The notes below the pieces were generated by a model, which worked only from the letters and a program-made list of their open reading frames with translations, was not told the DNA's origin and did no database searches. Positions 36,001-45,180 of a stretch of 64,000 bases of DNA are shown here, in pieces. Made by a program: the position numbers and the translations under genes. This DNA comes from Pagrus major (Eukaryota; Chordata; Actinopteri; Spariformes; Sparidae), in assembly GCF_040436345.1 (NCBI RefSeq), contig NC_133224.1:13167703-13231702 (forward strand), read 5' to 3'. The first letter of the stretch is position 1. Every line of letters starts with the position of its first letter.

Positions 36001-38634
36001 TTGGTGCTGGTGGGAAAAAAAACACTGGTTGCTGCATTATTGGCTGGGGGCTACAAACCACCACCCAAAGGCTGACACCCAGAAACGTCCCACACACAGC
36101 AAAATACTCAGAAAATACAAGCTGAGCACAGGGTCTCTGCCAATACAGACCCTGCCACACACTTGTAGTGGGTCATAAGTAGGGATGTCACAATATCAAA
36201 AACTCATATATCATCACATATGTAGTCCATGGTGAGATGTTTATCACAATACAAAAAAAAAACTGAATGAAACTTTCTGAACAATGTCCTCTAATTATAA
36301 AGGAAAAATGGATGCATCAGTTCTTATAAAATAACATCACAGTTTATAATCAGATATTATGATTTATGTGTTCTGTAGAAATATTCTGTTTTTGTTTCGC
36401 TTTTAAAAACATACTATAATATTTTTACCACTAGGAGACATTTCTACCTCCTCGTAAAGCATGTTTTACTTACTTTAAAAGTTCACTGCAATTATGCTCC
36501 AGCAAACAGTTTAGAAGATGAGTAATTGGTCAGAGAGATGAAAGATGTGTTGCCTAGATGATGAAGCATAAAATACATGCAGAGAATGGTCTGATAATTG
36601 GTGAAAATCGTGTGCTTGTATTTTTAATTTTTTTTGCCAGAACAGTGTTTTAATCTGCTGTCTCTCCTCCCTCCAGTGGTAAACAAATCCAAGATGCTGT
36701 CAGCTGGAGTAGCAGATGTGGTGTTGAAGTTTTTGCAATCAGAGATGCCTCCAGTCCAGTTTAAACTCCTGGGAACGTTACGTATGCTCATCGATACACA
36801 AGGTAGACATATCATCTGTCTCACTTTAATCTTTGTGCATAATGCATGAAAATCTTCACAGCAAACAAATGGACCCTGTCAGCACATTACTGACTGTGAA
36901 GCCGGTCCAATTTCAAGCAATAATGAGTCTTTTCAGCTCAGCTCTGTTTTAGCTTTGGTTTGATAATTAAGAGCTTAGCAGTCCAGGCTACAAGAGCTTC
37001 AGTTCTGAGTCATGAAGACACACAAATATGGTAACTGCTGCTCAAGGCCTGACAGTGGACAGATGGTTTCATGTACAGAAAGTCTTCATAATCAGAGTGA
37101 GATCCAAATGTGGTTCAGTCAACTGCTGCTGTGCCTCTTCTTAAAAAGAAAAGTAGTGAAAACTTTCATCTGAGCTTTTTGAAAAAATTCAACTGAATCA
37201 AATGAAATGCAGCTGGGTATATTTTGGCAAAAATGACCTTAAAAATCATCGTCATCAGCTTTCATGTGTGTTGGTTCAGCTGAAGCTGCAGACCAGCTGG
37301 GAACCAATGGCAAACTGGTAGAGAGGCTAGTGGAGTGGTGTGAAGCCAAAGATCACGCAGGAGTGATGGGAGAGTCCAACAGGCTCCTGTCGGCCCTCAT
37401 CCGACACAGCAAGTCCAAGGTGAGAAACCATGCTACACATACACGTCCGACACTGCAGGTCTTTACTAACAGTTCATTATGAATGTTTGTGTCAGGACAA
37501 AGACGTACTGTTTATATAAAAGATACACATTCACTGTTTTCTATCATTTACTGGCATGTGTTTGTCTGAAGTTACCCAGGATTGCTTTGTTTAAGTGATT
37601 TTCTTTGTGGCTTACAGGAAGTCGTTAGAACGGTCATCCAGGGAGGAGGCGTCAAGCACTTAGTTACCATGGCAACTAGTGAGCACATGATTATGCAGAA
37701 TGAAGCACTGGTGGCTTTGGGTCTCATAGCAGGGCTGGATTTGGGTAAGAGCAAAAATGGACGAATCCAAATCATGATTCAGTCGTCTAATACACACTTT
37801 TACACTTTGCTAACTCTGAAGGAGTTTGAACAGTCAGATGTCTTTGTTTTCGGTGCTCTTAATTAAGGACAAATTTTGAATCCACAGCATGTATTAATTG
37901 TTAGTGATAATATGCAATATGAAACAAAATGGAGCCCTCTAGCACTGTATAAGATCTGTAGAATTTCTTAAAGCTCTTAATCAGAAATTAGCCTGTTTGA
38001 TACATAACTTAAATGTCTGAGTCACATTAAAAGAAAAGAGATCTTACTTATTTTTTTATTAAAAAAAAAAAAAAAATAGTCTGACTTAGTTTTAGACAAA
38101 GACCTGAACTGTGTGCAGCAGCTTCTGTGGATGGAAGCAGAATGCATTTCAGCCTGCATTATTTATTATATCCTCAAGTAAACCTACTCTTTCTCTCCGT
38201 AGCACATACTCTAGAGAACTAAATCATGTCATCATATTCATTCACTCTTTCTGTGGACTGTTTCTGGATTTCAGTTGCAGCTGAGAAAGACTTTGTTGGA
38301 GCCAGCCTGGTGTCAGTGCTTCACAAGCTGCTGTCAGATGAGAGGAGTGCCCCAGAGATCAAGTACAACTCTATGATCCTCATCTGTGCAGTCATGGGCT
38401 CAGGTGAGACCTACATATGCTTTAACAGATTTAAAATCACTCTGTGGTTGTACTGAGCTGTTACTCCACTACCAGATTCTGATGATCCCCTCCTCCTCGT
38501 TTTTAGAGCCTCTCCACAAAGAAGTCCAGAGCCTGGCGTTCATTGACGTGGTGTCCAAGCTGAGGGCTCACGAAAACAAAACGGTGTCACACCAGGCGTC
38601 GCTCACAGAGCAGCGATTAACTGCCCAGAGCTAA
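9033..38634 (+). CDS. rap1gds1: Rap1 GTPase-GDP dissociation stimulator 1 (SmgGDS), complete, 15 coding exons
   Basis: Cytosolic all-armadillo protein that binds prenylated or prenylating small GTPases with a C-terminal polybasic region (RhoA, Rap1, Rac, Ras family), acting as chaperone and exchange factor. Coding exons: 9033-9036, 15145-15252, 17514-17636, 19641-19766, 24195-24341, 28556-28684, 30058-30183, 31022-31165, 33106-33237, 34344-34478, 36677-36802, 37280-37419, 37618-37744, 38275-38403, 38507-38634. They total 1824 nt, or 607 residues plus TAA, the length of the long human isoform. Every boundary has a GT donor and AG acceptor and the frame never breaks. Signature stretches include [55 protein letters not shown] and the C-terminus SLTEQRL. 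All introns are phase 1 except the 12/13 junction (phase 0). The gene is convergent with tspan5. Confidence 0.98.
10740..11010. repeat. Interspersed fish repeat (class uncertain)
   Basis: Contains GTCACGTTTTCGTAGTGGCC and ACATCGTCACGTGATCC, strings I recognise from a common fish dispersed repeat. Boundaries approximate; no coding capacity supported. Confidence 0.45.
11857..12998. mobile_element. hAT-like or related non-autonomous DNA element
   Basis: The left end (GGGGCTCTATCTCACGCTCG, followed by GGCGCAAAGCG) and right end (GCGCCGTGTG...CTTAATAGGGCCC) form imperfect inverted termini around about 1.1 kb without a transposase frame. The local GCGC-rich termini contrast with the AT-rich intron. 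Class assignment is inference. Confidence 0.5.
15145..15252 (+). CDS. rap1gds1: rap1gds1 coding exon 2
   Basis: Encodes residues 2-38 ([16 protein letters not shown], then [14 protein letters not shown]). Acceptor TTTTCAG, donor GTGAGT; phase 1 at both ends. Confidence 0.96.
15950..16190. repeat. Common fish interspersed repeat (GCTAATGTCAGCATGCTAA family)
   Basis: Carries GCTAATGTCAGCATGCTAAA and CATGTTAGCATTCTAACATT, the hallmark strings of a very abundant percomorph repeat. A related fragment in the opposite orientation lies at 25690-25800. Class not certain. Confidence 0.6.
16225..16794. mobile_element. Fish MITE-like element rich in AATCGATT motifs
   Basis: TTTCGATTTCGATTCCAATT at the left and GAATCGCGATTCTTATG...TTACCCACCCCTA at the right, with several internal TCGATT motifs in both orientations. 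Non-coding; matches the style of hAT-derived fish MITEs. Confidence 0.5.
16954..17408. mobile_element. Fish MITE-like element with GATATCATA motifs
   Basis: Begins CTGGGCAATATATTGATATC and ends GGCCATATCACCCAGCCCTA, approximately inverted to each other. It contains GGTTTTAAAGGCTGCATTAC and ATTACTGATGATTATTGATC, strings typical of a widespread fish element. It ends about 105 bp before exon 3. Confidence 0.65.
17514..17636 (+). CDS. rap1gds1: rap1gds1 coding exon 3
   Basis: Residues 38-79, including [16 protein letters not shown] and [11 protein letters not shown]. Acceptor CCTGCAG, donor GTGAGG; phase 1 at both ends. Confidence 0.97.
18466..18790. mobile_element. Fish MITE with AATCGATT-type inverted ends
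   Basis: Starts CTGCAACTAACGATTATTGT and ends with ATTAATTTAAAAGTTGACAA, followed by CTAAGTT. Internal GTGTTTCCCAAAGCC and TTACTGTCATAGAGGAGG are diagnostic of a very common fish element. A diverged fragment of the same type is seen near 53100-53180. Confidence 0.7.
19641..19766 (+). CDS. rap1gds1: rap1gds1 coding exon 4
   Basis: Residues 79-121: [20 protein letters not shown], then [19 protein letters not shown]. Acceptor CTCTCAG, donor GTAAGT; ends in phase 1 on a split His codon shared with exon 5 or exon 6. Confidence 0.97.
21214..21841. mobile_element. Non-autonomous DNA transposon with AGGGCCC inverted termini
   Basis: The left terminus AGGGCCCAGACACACC is the inverse of the right terminus GGTGAGTCAGGGCCCT with two mismatches in 16 positions. 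About 630 bp long and without a transposase. Overlapping minus-strand open frames of about 115 codons inside it have no recognisable domain. Confidence 0.75.
22070..22510 (-). mobile_element. RTE-like LINE reverse-transcriptase fragment
   Basis: Minus-strand translation gives [20 protein letters not shown] then [18 protein letters not shown]. This is the SKSEAMVL...(P)QVEEFKYLGVLF segment that follows the catalytic box in the RTE-like fish LINEs. Further downstream ASAVMQVW...KLSIASSMV aligns with the ASAVM...KLSIYRSIYV region. Multiple stops; inactive. Confidence 0.8.
24021..24080. repeat. rap1gds1: 30-bp tandem duplication upstream of exon 5
   Basis: Two adjacent 30-bp units beginning TCAGTTTGCATTGATTTGTA, differing at a few 3' positions, 115 bp before the exon 5 acceptor site. 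Confidence 0.85.
24195..24341 (+). CDS. rap1gds1: rap1gds1 coding exon 5 (candidate skipped exon)
   Basis: Residues 121-170 including [12 protein letters not shown] and [16 protein letters not shown], one armadillo repeat. It is 147 bp, or 49 codons, with phase 1 at both ends, so omission keeps frame and yields 558 residues. That is exactly the length of the known short mammalian isoform lacking the third armadillo repeat. Introns of more than 4 kb flank it on both sides. Confidence 0.97.
24749..24870. repeat. (GGAT)n-(GAAT)n-(GGAT)n compound microsatellite
   Basis: GGAT units to about 24772, GAAT units to 24820, then GGAT units to 24870. The symmetric A-B-A arrangement lies in intron 5. Confidence 0.95.
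24890..25160. repeat. Common percomorph interspersed repeat (TGCCATGAAATCTGGTACA family)
   Basis: Includes TTGGTTAGATTGCCATGAAA and CTGGTACATAGATTCATGTT, a string met throughout percomorph genomes. Probably related to the repeats at 25690-25800 and 15950-16190. Class unresolved. Confidence 0.6.
25385..25550 (-). repeat. Interspersed repeat, inverted partner of 4670-4830
   Basis: Reverse complement of the element in the intergenic region; shared blocks include CAAGTGTCTAAATGAGACT and GAGACTCATCTACTC. Confidence 0.7.
25975..26148. mobile_element. MITE fragment, same family as 1791-2400
   Basis: Contains TATGCTAAGCTAGGCTAACC, CATGAGATTGATAT and the terminal ...AAAATGTTGAACTATTCCTTTA, all shared with the right half of the element at 1791-2400. 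Confidence 0.7.
28556..28684 (+). CDS. rap1gds1: rap1gds1 coding exon 6
   Basis: Residues 170-213: [20 protein letters not shown] through [11 protein letters not shown]. Acceptor TTTGCAG, donor GTAAGT, phase 1 at both ends. It begins with AT, as exon 5 does, so joining exon 4 directly to exon 6 preserves the split His codon. Confidence 0.97.
29206..29843. mobile_element. Non-autonomous DNA transposon with TAGCCCCTTTCAC-type termini
   Basis: The left end TAGCCCTTTTCTCAC is inverted against the right end GTGAAAGGGGCTA. The interior is unusually CpG-rich for intron 6 (CGCACTGCCGG, GAGGCGGAGTATCGGCGC). No transposase frame. Confidence 0.7.
30058..30183 (+). CDS. rap1gds1: rap1gds1 coding exon 7
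   Basis: Residues 213-255: [20 protein letters not shown] through [13 protein letters not shown]. Acceptor TTTTCAG, donor GTATTT, followed by a long T/A run. Confidence 0.97.
31022..31165 (+). CDS. rap1gds1: rap1gds1 coding exon 8
   Basis: Residues 255-303: [20 protein letters not shown], then the acidic [11 protein letters not shown] loop and [10 protein letters not shown]. Acceptor CTGCCAG, donor GTAAAC. Confidence 0.97.
31975..32205. repeat. Fish MITE-like repeat (TATCGGCCGATTCTGAGTACC)
   Basis: TGGGTATCGGCCGATTCTG and ACCAATCCGATACC are typical of a common fish hAT-derived repeat. It directly abuts the Penelope-like relic. Confidence 0.5.
32240..32870 (+). mobile_element. Penelope-like retroelement 3' fragment with GIY-YIG-type endonuclease
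   Basis: Plus-strand translation from 32249 reads [20 protein letters not shown], followed by [20 protein letters not shown] and [21 protein letters not shown] assign this to the GIY-YIG-like endonuclease end of Penelope-like elements; the canonical YIG is HIG here. An in-frame TGA at 32474-32476 interrupts a frame that stays open on both sides ([18 protein letters not shown] follows). The untranslated tail contains TGAAGAAGCCTCTTGGATGA and ATGACCTGGATGACTGAGAA, strings seen at the end of many fish copies. Inactive fragment in intron 8. Confidence 0.75.
33106..33237 (+). CDS. rap1gds1: rap1gds1 coding exon 9
   Basis: Residues 303-347: [20 protein letters not shown] through [17 protein letters not shown]. 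Acceptor TGTGTAG, donor GTAAGT. Confidence 0.97.
33380..34090. repeat. Interspersed fish repeat, class undetermined
   Basis: Long AT-rich non-coding repeat containing GGCACCCCCTATGGG, ATACCAAATTTGGTGTCAAT and a terminal GCTTGAACCCTAATAACAAT, strings common at one end of an abundant fish repeat. It fills most of intron 9. Confidence 0.5.
34344..34478 (+). CDS. rap1gds1: rap1gds1 coding exon 10
   Basis: Residues 347-392: [20 protein letters not shown] through [15 protein letters not shown]. Acceptor GTGTAG, donor GTGAGC. Confidence 0.97.
34996..35245. mobile_element. Short inverted-repeat MITE (TTAGGTACAC/GTACCTAATAAAC ends)
   Basis: The left terminus CACTCAGATTTTTAGGTACA (then CTGAGCTAAAACTA) is inverted against TAGTTTTAGCTAGCTGTACC and TAATAAACTGGCAACTGAGT at the right. 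About 250 bp, non-coding, in intron 10. Confidence 0.75.
35275..35720. repeat. Possible fish MITE
   Basis: Begins AAAGGCACACTGTGCAGAAT with CACGCCCCCTCTGGTGG, a phrase common to fish MITEs. A purine-rich GAGAGAGAGAG tract lies near 35628. Right boundary unclear. Confidence 0.35.
36677..36802 (+). CDS. rap1gds1: rap1gds1 coding exon 11
   Basis: Residues 392-434: [20 protein letters not shown] through [15 protein letters not shown]. Acceptor CCTCCAG, donor GTAGAC. Confidence 0.97.
37280..37419 (+). CDS. rap1gds1: rap1gds1 coding exon 12
   Basis: Residues 434-480: [20 protein letters not shown] then [20 protein letters not shown]. Its donor AAG|GTGAGA is the only phase-0 junction in the gene. 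Confidence 0.97.
37618..37744 (+). CDS. rap1gds1: rap1gds1 coding exon 13
   Basis: Residues 481-523: [20 protein letters not shown] and [19 protein letters not shown]. Acceptor CTTACAG, donor GTAAGA. Confidence 0.97.
38275..38403 (+). CDS. rap1gds1: rap1gds1 coding exon 14
   Basis: Residues 523-566: [20 protein letters not shown] through [17 protein letters not shown]. The first of two adjacent AGs (TTTCAG|TTGCAG) is chosen because it keeps the protein collinear with the mammalian one; using the second would remove two codons. Confidence 0.95.
38507..38634 (+). CDS. rap1gds1: rap1gds1 coding exon 15 (C-terminus)
   Basis: Residues 566-607: [20 protein letters not shown] through the terminal [11 protein letters not shown] and TAA at 38632. 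The intron before it is only 103 bp. Confidence 0.97.
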
Positions 38635-41600
38635 ATGACTGTGTCCAACCCCACCCACACCCATCCACCCAAATGCCTGCCTGACCACCTAATCACCCAA
38701 TGACACCTCATGACTGCTCTCCCGTGCCCCATCGTCATGTGCCAAGGTACCATGTCGCGTTAACTGCCAGCCAGACATACGTCATGTCTCTAGCCCCGAC
38801 CGTCTGCCCCGCCCACCTCCACCTGGGTTAGACTGATGTTGGCTTGGAACACCAACACTTTTTGCTGATACACAAATCTTAAAATCTGAGCATTTTCTAA
38901 TTACAGTTTTATTTTGAATGAAAAGAATTCGCCCAGAATCAAATACTTCTGAAGCCTCTGAAACTGTTTTTAAACTTCTGTGGGACACCAAAACTCTCCT
39001 CTGAAAGCCATATAATGAGATTAATCTAGGTGGGTTAGCACGTCCTTAAGGCAGGGTGAGGCATGTTTCATTTCAGGCTTTACAGACTGACGCCCCTTAA
39101 ATGCTCAGCGGAGTGCTTTGCCTAAAGGTGGACACGCCATCGACTAACTACGATCAGTTTTTGTTTTTCCTTAACCTGACTCATCAGTCTAACCCTGGTC
39201 CCCACCTCTACTTGTGCATGCATCTTCTGCTACAAGTAGCTCCACCGGAGCTGAGGCGCCATAAACAGCCTAACGCAATAGATAAGAGACGACACTCTTT
39301 TACGACCATAGCTGTGATACCATCCGCCGGTAACCCACCAGTGAAAAATGTGCACAAAAGAACAAAAAAAAACCTTCCTGTTGTGATTTTTCTTTCATTT
39401 TTAAGAAAAGCAGCCATCCATGATGTGCCCAGTCGTGTCCCATGTAGCTCGAGTATAAATTGACTAGAAACTGTGCATGTTTTAGTCCTGTTGAAGGTGT
39501 GACCGTGTTCATTTGACCCCTCTACCGCTTGCATACTCCAAAGTACAGCCTTCCTCCACTGACACCTCCAGTCTTGTACACTCCTTCTTTTGCACTTATT
39601 CTTTAAGACTTGGATCCATTAGATTTTATCAGATTTGTAATCCAACAGTCCAGACACACATTCCCCCCGTGCTCCAACAGCTGTACAGTGAAGTTAGAGG
39701 CACCACAAGTCTCCACCCATCGCTGAGAGAGAACCATGTAAGAACTATGTGAAGCAGACAGAGTGGAGAGCAGGGCTGTAGTCAAGTCTACCTATGTGAG
39801 TCCAGCTCAACTCCAAGACGAGTGCAGATGAAGTCAAGTACAAAACAGGGAATTGATAGCATGTCTATCCAAATGGAAATATACTGCAGTGCTTAATAAG
39901 TTAAACCTTAAACAGTTGTTCGACCTGTGTAGGAGCTCCATTAGACCTGATCCAGAGCGATCAAACTGCATATCATCATATCAAACAGCTCCTTAAAAAG
40001 ATTACAGGAAGATTGTTGTAAATAAAAAATTAGCATATGATAGGCAGTCTTCTTGCCAACATGTAAGGTGGCTAAAAACAATGTCAGCTGGGTGCAAAGT
40101 AACAAAAAAATGTGATGAACAAGGACAAGAAAAGTGAACAAGACGAGCTCCTTGCTAAATCTGTCACATGGTTGCTATTGACTTCAAATACAGAGACTTG
40201 TCTTGGTCAGAGTAATCTTTTTTTATTAGGTCCCAATCACATTGAGTCTTGTTGCTACGGACGCAATAGCTAATAAAATGGAAAAGCGCGTCGTGCAAAA
40301 AGGCGTGGTGCGCAGGTGGATGATCAAATGTAATTAAGTGCTGTACCATATGGAAACAAAGGTTTTACTGGTGACACGTTTCTAGCGACATGTCTTGACA
40401 TGATCAGCCGCTTACTTTCACCCACCTGGCAGTTTTTCCTCATCTTACAGGGTGCTAAGATTGCCTATTTAACATCAGTCCACTCGATGCATCGCAGTTT
40501 GTCACTGTTGGACACTCGACAGAGAGAAATGATTTTTTGTTGCACTGAGGACAAATATCAAGAAAATATTAACAAGGTAAATTCTTTTTAACGTTTGCAT
40601 GGACAGGAGATGACTGAATAAACTATCAAAAGCAGCCAAGAACAAGATAAGTTAAAATCAAAGTAGTAATGAGACTAATATCAGTAAAGTAGACTGAGGA
40701 ACTGCAGCCGAAGATCAAGACTCACTCCGTGATCGTATCGTAACACGTTAGTGCCCTATCGGGGCGCTGTTGTGCTCCGTTAGGAAGCCAGAGTGTCATT
40801 TTACCGTCTGAAATAAAGCAGCCATCATTCCTACGTGTGTGTACAGTTTGTATGTGTGTGTTGTGAATGTACTACCTGGGGAAGGCAGTGTGGAACAAAG
40901 TCTAAATTCTTGTGAGAACGGGTAACTGAACGCAGACACAGTCGCGTGCTGTTTAAACCCCCGACCACCACCACAGCAGCACCACGCCCTGCGGAGACGG
41001 GGCTCTCTGTGCGAACGACAGCTGGTTCTTCTAGTCAAAGGATTTCTGCTCACATGCTCATCTCAGCATGTCCGACACTGTACCGACACTCTGTTAACAT
41101 GCCACGGTGTGTCTGCCGGTCTGGGCCCACGCTTTTTTTAAAGGTATGAATGGTTATTTATCAGATTTGTGCTCTTCTGAAGACACATGCCAGTGGAGAT
41201 GTATCCATAGTAACTGCGTAAAAATACTATAAACTTAAATGTTTGTTGTAAATGTCATGAGTTGTACATTTGGAGGATTGTAACTCAGCAGATAATTAAA
41301 AGATGATAGCTGGTGATGGCTGATGTCTTTATTCCAACAGTATCAGTGAAGTGTCCTCTCTTATTACATCATCAATAAAAAGTCAAATGGATGTTGTTGT
41401 CCCTTTTTCAGATCACCATGTTTAATTCTTTCCAACACAACCCACGAAGCTTAACGTCTCGTTTCCACACACTATTTTTTGTCCATTATTATTATATAAG
41501 GATGTATCCCCCCCCAGTGTTCAACGAAGGAAATACATTTTGGTACAGATTGATAGAAACGCCTTCACACACACAAGAGAGAGAAATGAAATTCTGTTTT

Positions 41601-42790
41601 TTTTTTTCTGTGCATGCACTCTGTTACACAGCTAGCATGCTTCCAACGTTAGCAAAATATGCAGTCAAACTTTTGTCTACAAAATAGTGTATATTTAGTG
41701 CTGTTACCGTCTTCTTTGTTTTTTTATGCTAACTTCCTGTGGCACTAATTATATACACTGTCCAAAATCTACCACGACATTTAAACATGTTAACGTACTG
41801 GAGCCGTGCTCTGGGCTGAAAATAGTCTGAAGGCCGAGGTGCATCCTGGAGATCACAGAGGTTCTCATAGGTTACCGTAGAATTGACAAGGTTCCATTTA
41901 TTAAGGGTTACTGCCCTGACTCTCAGCTCATCACCTGCTAGTTAAAAGCTGCATGCTAACATGTTTGCATCACTTGTGATTTCAAGTAACAAGTAAGTGT
42001 CGTGCAACGGCTCACAAGCCGCCTCATCAGCTCCATGGCTGGCTGTTTTTTTTTTACTAGAACATACAGCTAGGAAATAGCCTGCTTGTCTTCTTTTTAT
42101 GAGGTGATTGAACAGTAAAACACAAAAGTCTATGTCAGCGTGACAGGAAGTATTTCTTAAAAAATCCTTGCTGTGACCCTTGGGGGGTTCCGTATGAAGT
42201 GGTGTTAAGGTGTGTTCACTGAATTTTTGCCTTTCATTATTAAAATTAATTTGACCACAACTGCTTGGTTTAATTTATCGGCTGTAATGTAGCTAGCAAC
42301 AGACACTGCGACCACGTCCATGCCTGTCAGCAGGAACTCGGGTTCTTCGGTTAAGCCTGAGAATACTGGATTTGAAACACTTTTTAAAAAGTGGCATGTG
42401 CTCCACCATGGCTCAATTACAGTCCACTCACATCTTTCCACTGACTGTATGCCATCTTTAAAAAGCGCTTTGTGCTTTACTGTGTCCAGACGGGATGTGT
42501 CCAGAACATTTGACTTTGTTCACATGAATTTGAGCTCAGCTGCAGTCTGTTTACTCACCACAAAACCTGAGTAATACCTGCTGTACATACATTAGCTGTA
42601 TACTCTAGCTTGCACTTACAGACTGAATTGTAGAGTTTTTCCAACATTGGAGTGGTAGTTTGTATTTGATAATAAACAGTGTTTTTAGACGTGTTCATGT
42701 TTATGTCCACTTCATGAAACATGCCCTGTTTCCAAGTGTTTTCTTGAGTCCAGTCGTCTGGAATAAACACCAGTTATCCTGGTTTATATC
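38635..42790 (+). other. rap1gds1: rap1gds1 3' UTR and downstream region
   Basis: No further coding exon found. AATAAA hexamers on the plus strand lie at 40617-40622, 41374-41379 and 42762-42767. The last would give a 3' UTR of about 4.1 kb ending close to the convergent tspan5 3' end. No recognised gene or RNA; open frames here lack support. Confidence 0.5.
42762..42767 (+). other. rap1gds1: Candidate distal polyadenylation signal of rap1gds1 (AATAAA)
   Basis: Plus-strand AATAAA within an imperfect palindrome (AATAAACACCAG...CTGGTTTA). Usage is inferred from position only. Confidence 0.35.
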
Positions 42791-42938
42791 AGCAGCGACA
42801 GACAGCAAAGATGTCCAGGAACACTGACAGACGATGTGTGGGAAGTGCCATGCATAAACAAATCAGTCAGCTCCTGGTGCCAAAAATATGGACCAAAAGA
42901 AAAAAAGAAAACCACTTAAATCCATGTTTTTTGTAACC

Positions 42939-42944
42939 TTTATT
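42939..42944 (-). other. tspan5: Candidate polyadenylation signal of tspan5
   Basis: TTTATT on the plus strand reads AATAAA on the minus strand, about 6.5 kb beyond the tspan5 stop codon and 172 bp past the rap1gds1 candidate. Usage is inferred. Nearer sites could also be used. Confidence 0.35.
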
Positions 42945-43912
42945 AATTAATTTGACTCAATATTAAAATCAGTCCAATTTGAACAGGACATGAAATGAGG
43001 AAATTAGGAGGTAGTTACATTACAATGTTTGTGGGATATAATGTGACCATCTACACAATCCTTGGAAGTGGTAAAGGTGGTGATGAGTGACAAGTCTATA
43101 CAGCAGGACCACAGAACAGCTCATTAGGGCATTTGACAGCCTCCTACACCTGACACATCCACTCTATCTGTAGAGCGACTGGGTTCACTAGTGCTGAATG
43201 TTTGCTGTCCGACACACCGGAGCAGTTAGAAAACCAAATTAAATGTACAATAAATATTTAGTATCAAAAACAGTGATCCCTTTTTCAGTAGCTTCAAACT
43301 TTTGAGAATGTATCTCACAGTATCAGTGTGTCCAGACTGCAGAGACTTACTGTACTGATCAAATACTGTCAATACAAACAAAACAAGTGACGCATGCTTT
43401 CAGCAGATAATCACCTTCAACCATCAAAAGAAATACTCATAAAAATTAACATCTTAACACTGAAATTCCAGATTTCATCTCCGGGCTGGATTTAAGGATT
43501 CTGCTCGTTCAATATTGTGTATACTGACCAGATCTGCATCAAAGTACAAGTGGTAAAGGACAATCATGGCAGATTTTCATTCAAGTAAGGGCAGAAATGT
43601 TCAAAAATACTTCTCACAATATCCACGGGGCAAATGACTTGTTTCTTGGCTCATGTTTGTGAAACCTGGCAAGTAAAATACAACCTCCTCAACAATGGAA
43701 ACGAACTGACAGTGGGGTAACAGCTACATACTGTACATGTCACAGTCATATATGTATCTGGACCTGAAGGTGGTTTCACCCCCTAAAACAAAATGTTTAC
43801 AACAATCTGAATAATTGGGGAGCGCTTTCCACACTGTCAGGACTGACAATGACTTCTTTATGTGGGATATAATGTGACGGGACATTAGACCTATACTACC
43901 TATGTTTTTCAT

Positions 43913-44759
43913 TAAAGGATAAATTGAGACTTCTCAAGCCCATCTTAATACGCACATGCCACATGTACATTAAAGCAGCAACATGGTACTTTCATTTTTG
44001 TTGGTTCTGGCGGCCCCTGTGGACAAAAACGGTATGAGCGCCGCTACCTGCTGTCATAAAGATCTTGTTCTGGTTAGTGTGTGCATTTGTTTTGACAGCA
44101 TGTGAGACGACACACTGTCAGCTCAGTCTAGTCCTCGTTCTGTATAATATGTATCTGAAAGTATAACTGAAGCTAACATGACAAACATGTTAGCCAAATC
44201 ACACGTTTCCAAGGTTAAGATTATTTTAGCTGCTGTGACAAAACACCAGCAGTAAACTTACACCTGACTGCAGGGCAGAGACACTGGCTTGATCCAAGAG
44301 GAATTTGTCATCATACAACACAAGTATTGTAAAAAGGTAAAATGATTAGTAATTTTGTGAGCTACAGACACAAAGCTCTGCAAAACTAGACAAACTAATA
44401 AATAATAATTAAGTCACAAAAATACATTTCATGGTAATGAGTTGAGGAGTGTCACAGTCTGAGGAGTGAAGCTGCTCTGTAGTCTGGTGGTACAGCAGCA
44501 GATACTTCTGTATCTGTTGCCAGATGGCAGCAGGGTGAACAGACTGTGGCTGGGGTGTCTTTAGTATACTCCAGACTCCGTTCAGACACCAATATCACTG
44601 GTGCCCCGACTCAGAAAGCTCAGATAGTTGAAGCCTCATATTGGCTTCATCTTCGAAAGCATTTTTATACAGAACGAGGACCAAAAACTGATTCTGCATA
44701 CGGACATAATAGTATTATTGTATTGACATAGACTTGAAGAAATGCGAACCTATCCTTTA
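43913..44759. mobile_element. TIR element carrying nested insertions
   Basis: The left TAAAGGATAAATTGAGACTT (then CTCAAG) is inverted against the right ACTTGAAGAAATGCGAACCT (then ATCCTTTA). Inside are a CAACATGGTACTTTC/GGCCCCTGTGGAC repeat at about 43975-44180 and the L2-like LINE fragment at 44437-44554. The original element therefore seems to have taken at least two later insertions. Confidence 0.6.
44437..44554 (-). mobile_element. L2-like LINE C-terminal fragment, near-identical inverted partner of 53375-53492
   Basis: 118 bp that match the reverse complement of 53375-53492 with a single mismatch by eye. The translated segment ([14 protein letters not shown]...[17 protein letters not shown]) is the C-terminal block of L2-like fish LINEs. 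Confidence 0.85.
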
Positions 44760-45180
44760 ACAAAAGAAGCCATAGTTCACGTCAAACTCGAGCTGCCGTA
44801 CAAGAATCAAGTCAGTATCTGCTGAAAGTATCCGACTAGTGTCTGGTTTTAGTGCTCAGTGCAACAGACACACTTCAGTCAATACCAAAACAGTGATGAG
44901 GTTCAACACCCACACTAAATGTGATTCAGTGGCACAGCCGACCATAGTCTGTAGCACACAGTGGAGCTCTACAGTCCTGTCTAGTCTGCGTCAGTAATGG
45001 GAGTCAGTGTGCTCCAGCTCTACATTAACTGTGATCCCTCCCAGGAGACCATTTGTTGAGTAGTAACTCATTATGAAAGCTGGAGTCATGTGTAGCACTT
45101 TCCTCTTTAATGCTGCATGAGTTGGTATCTGGGGGACTGTTAGCTTTTAAAGTCATTGCTTTTGCAACAAGAACTCTGTT

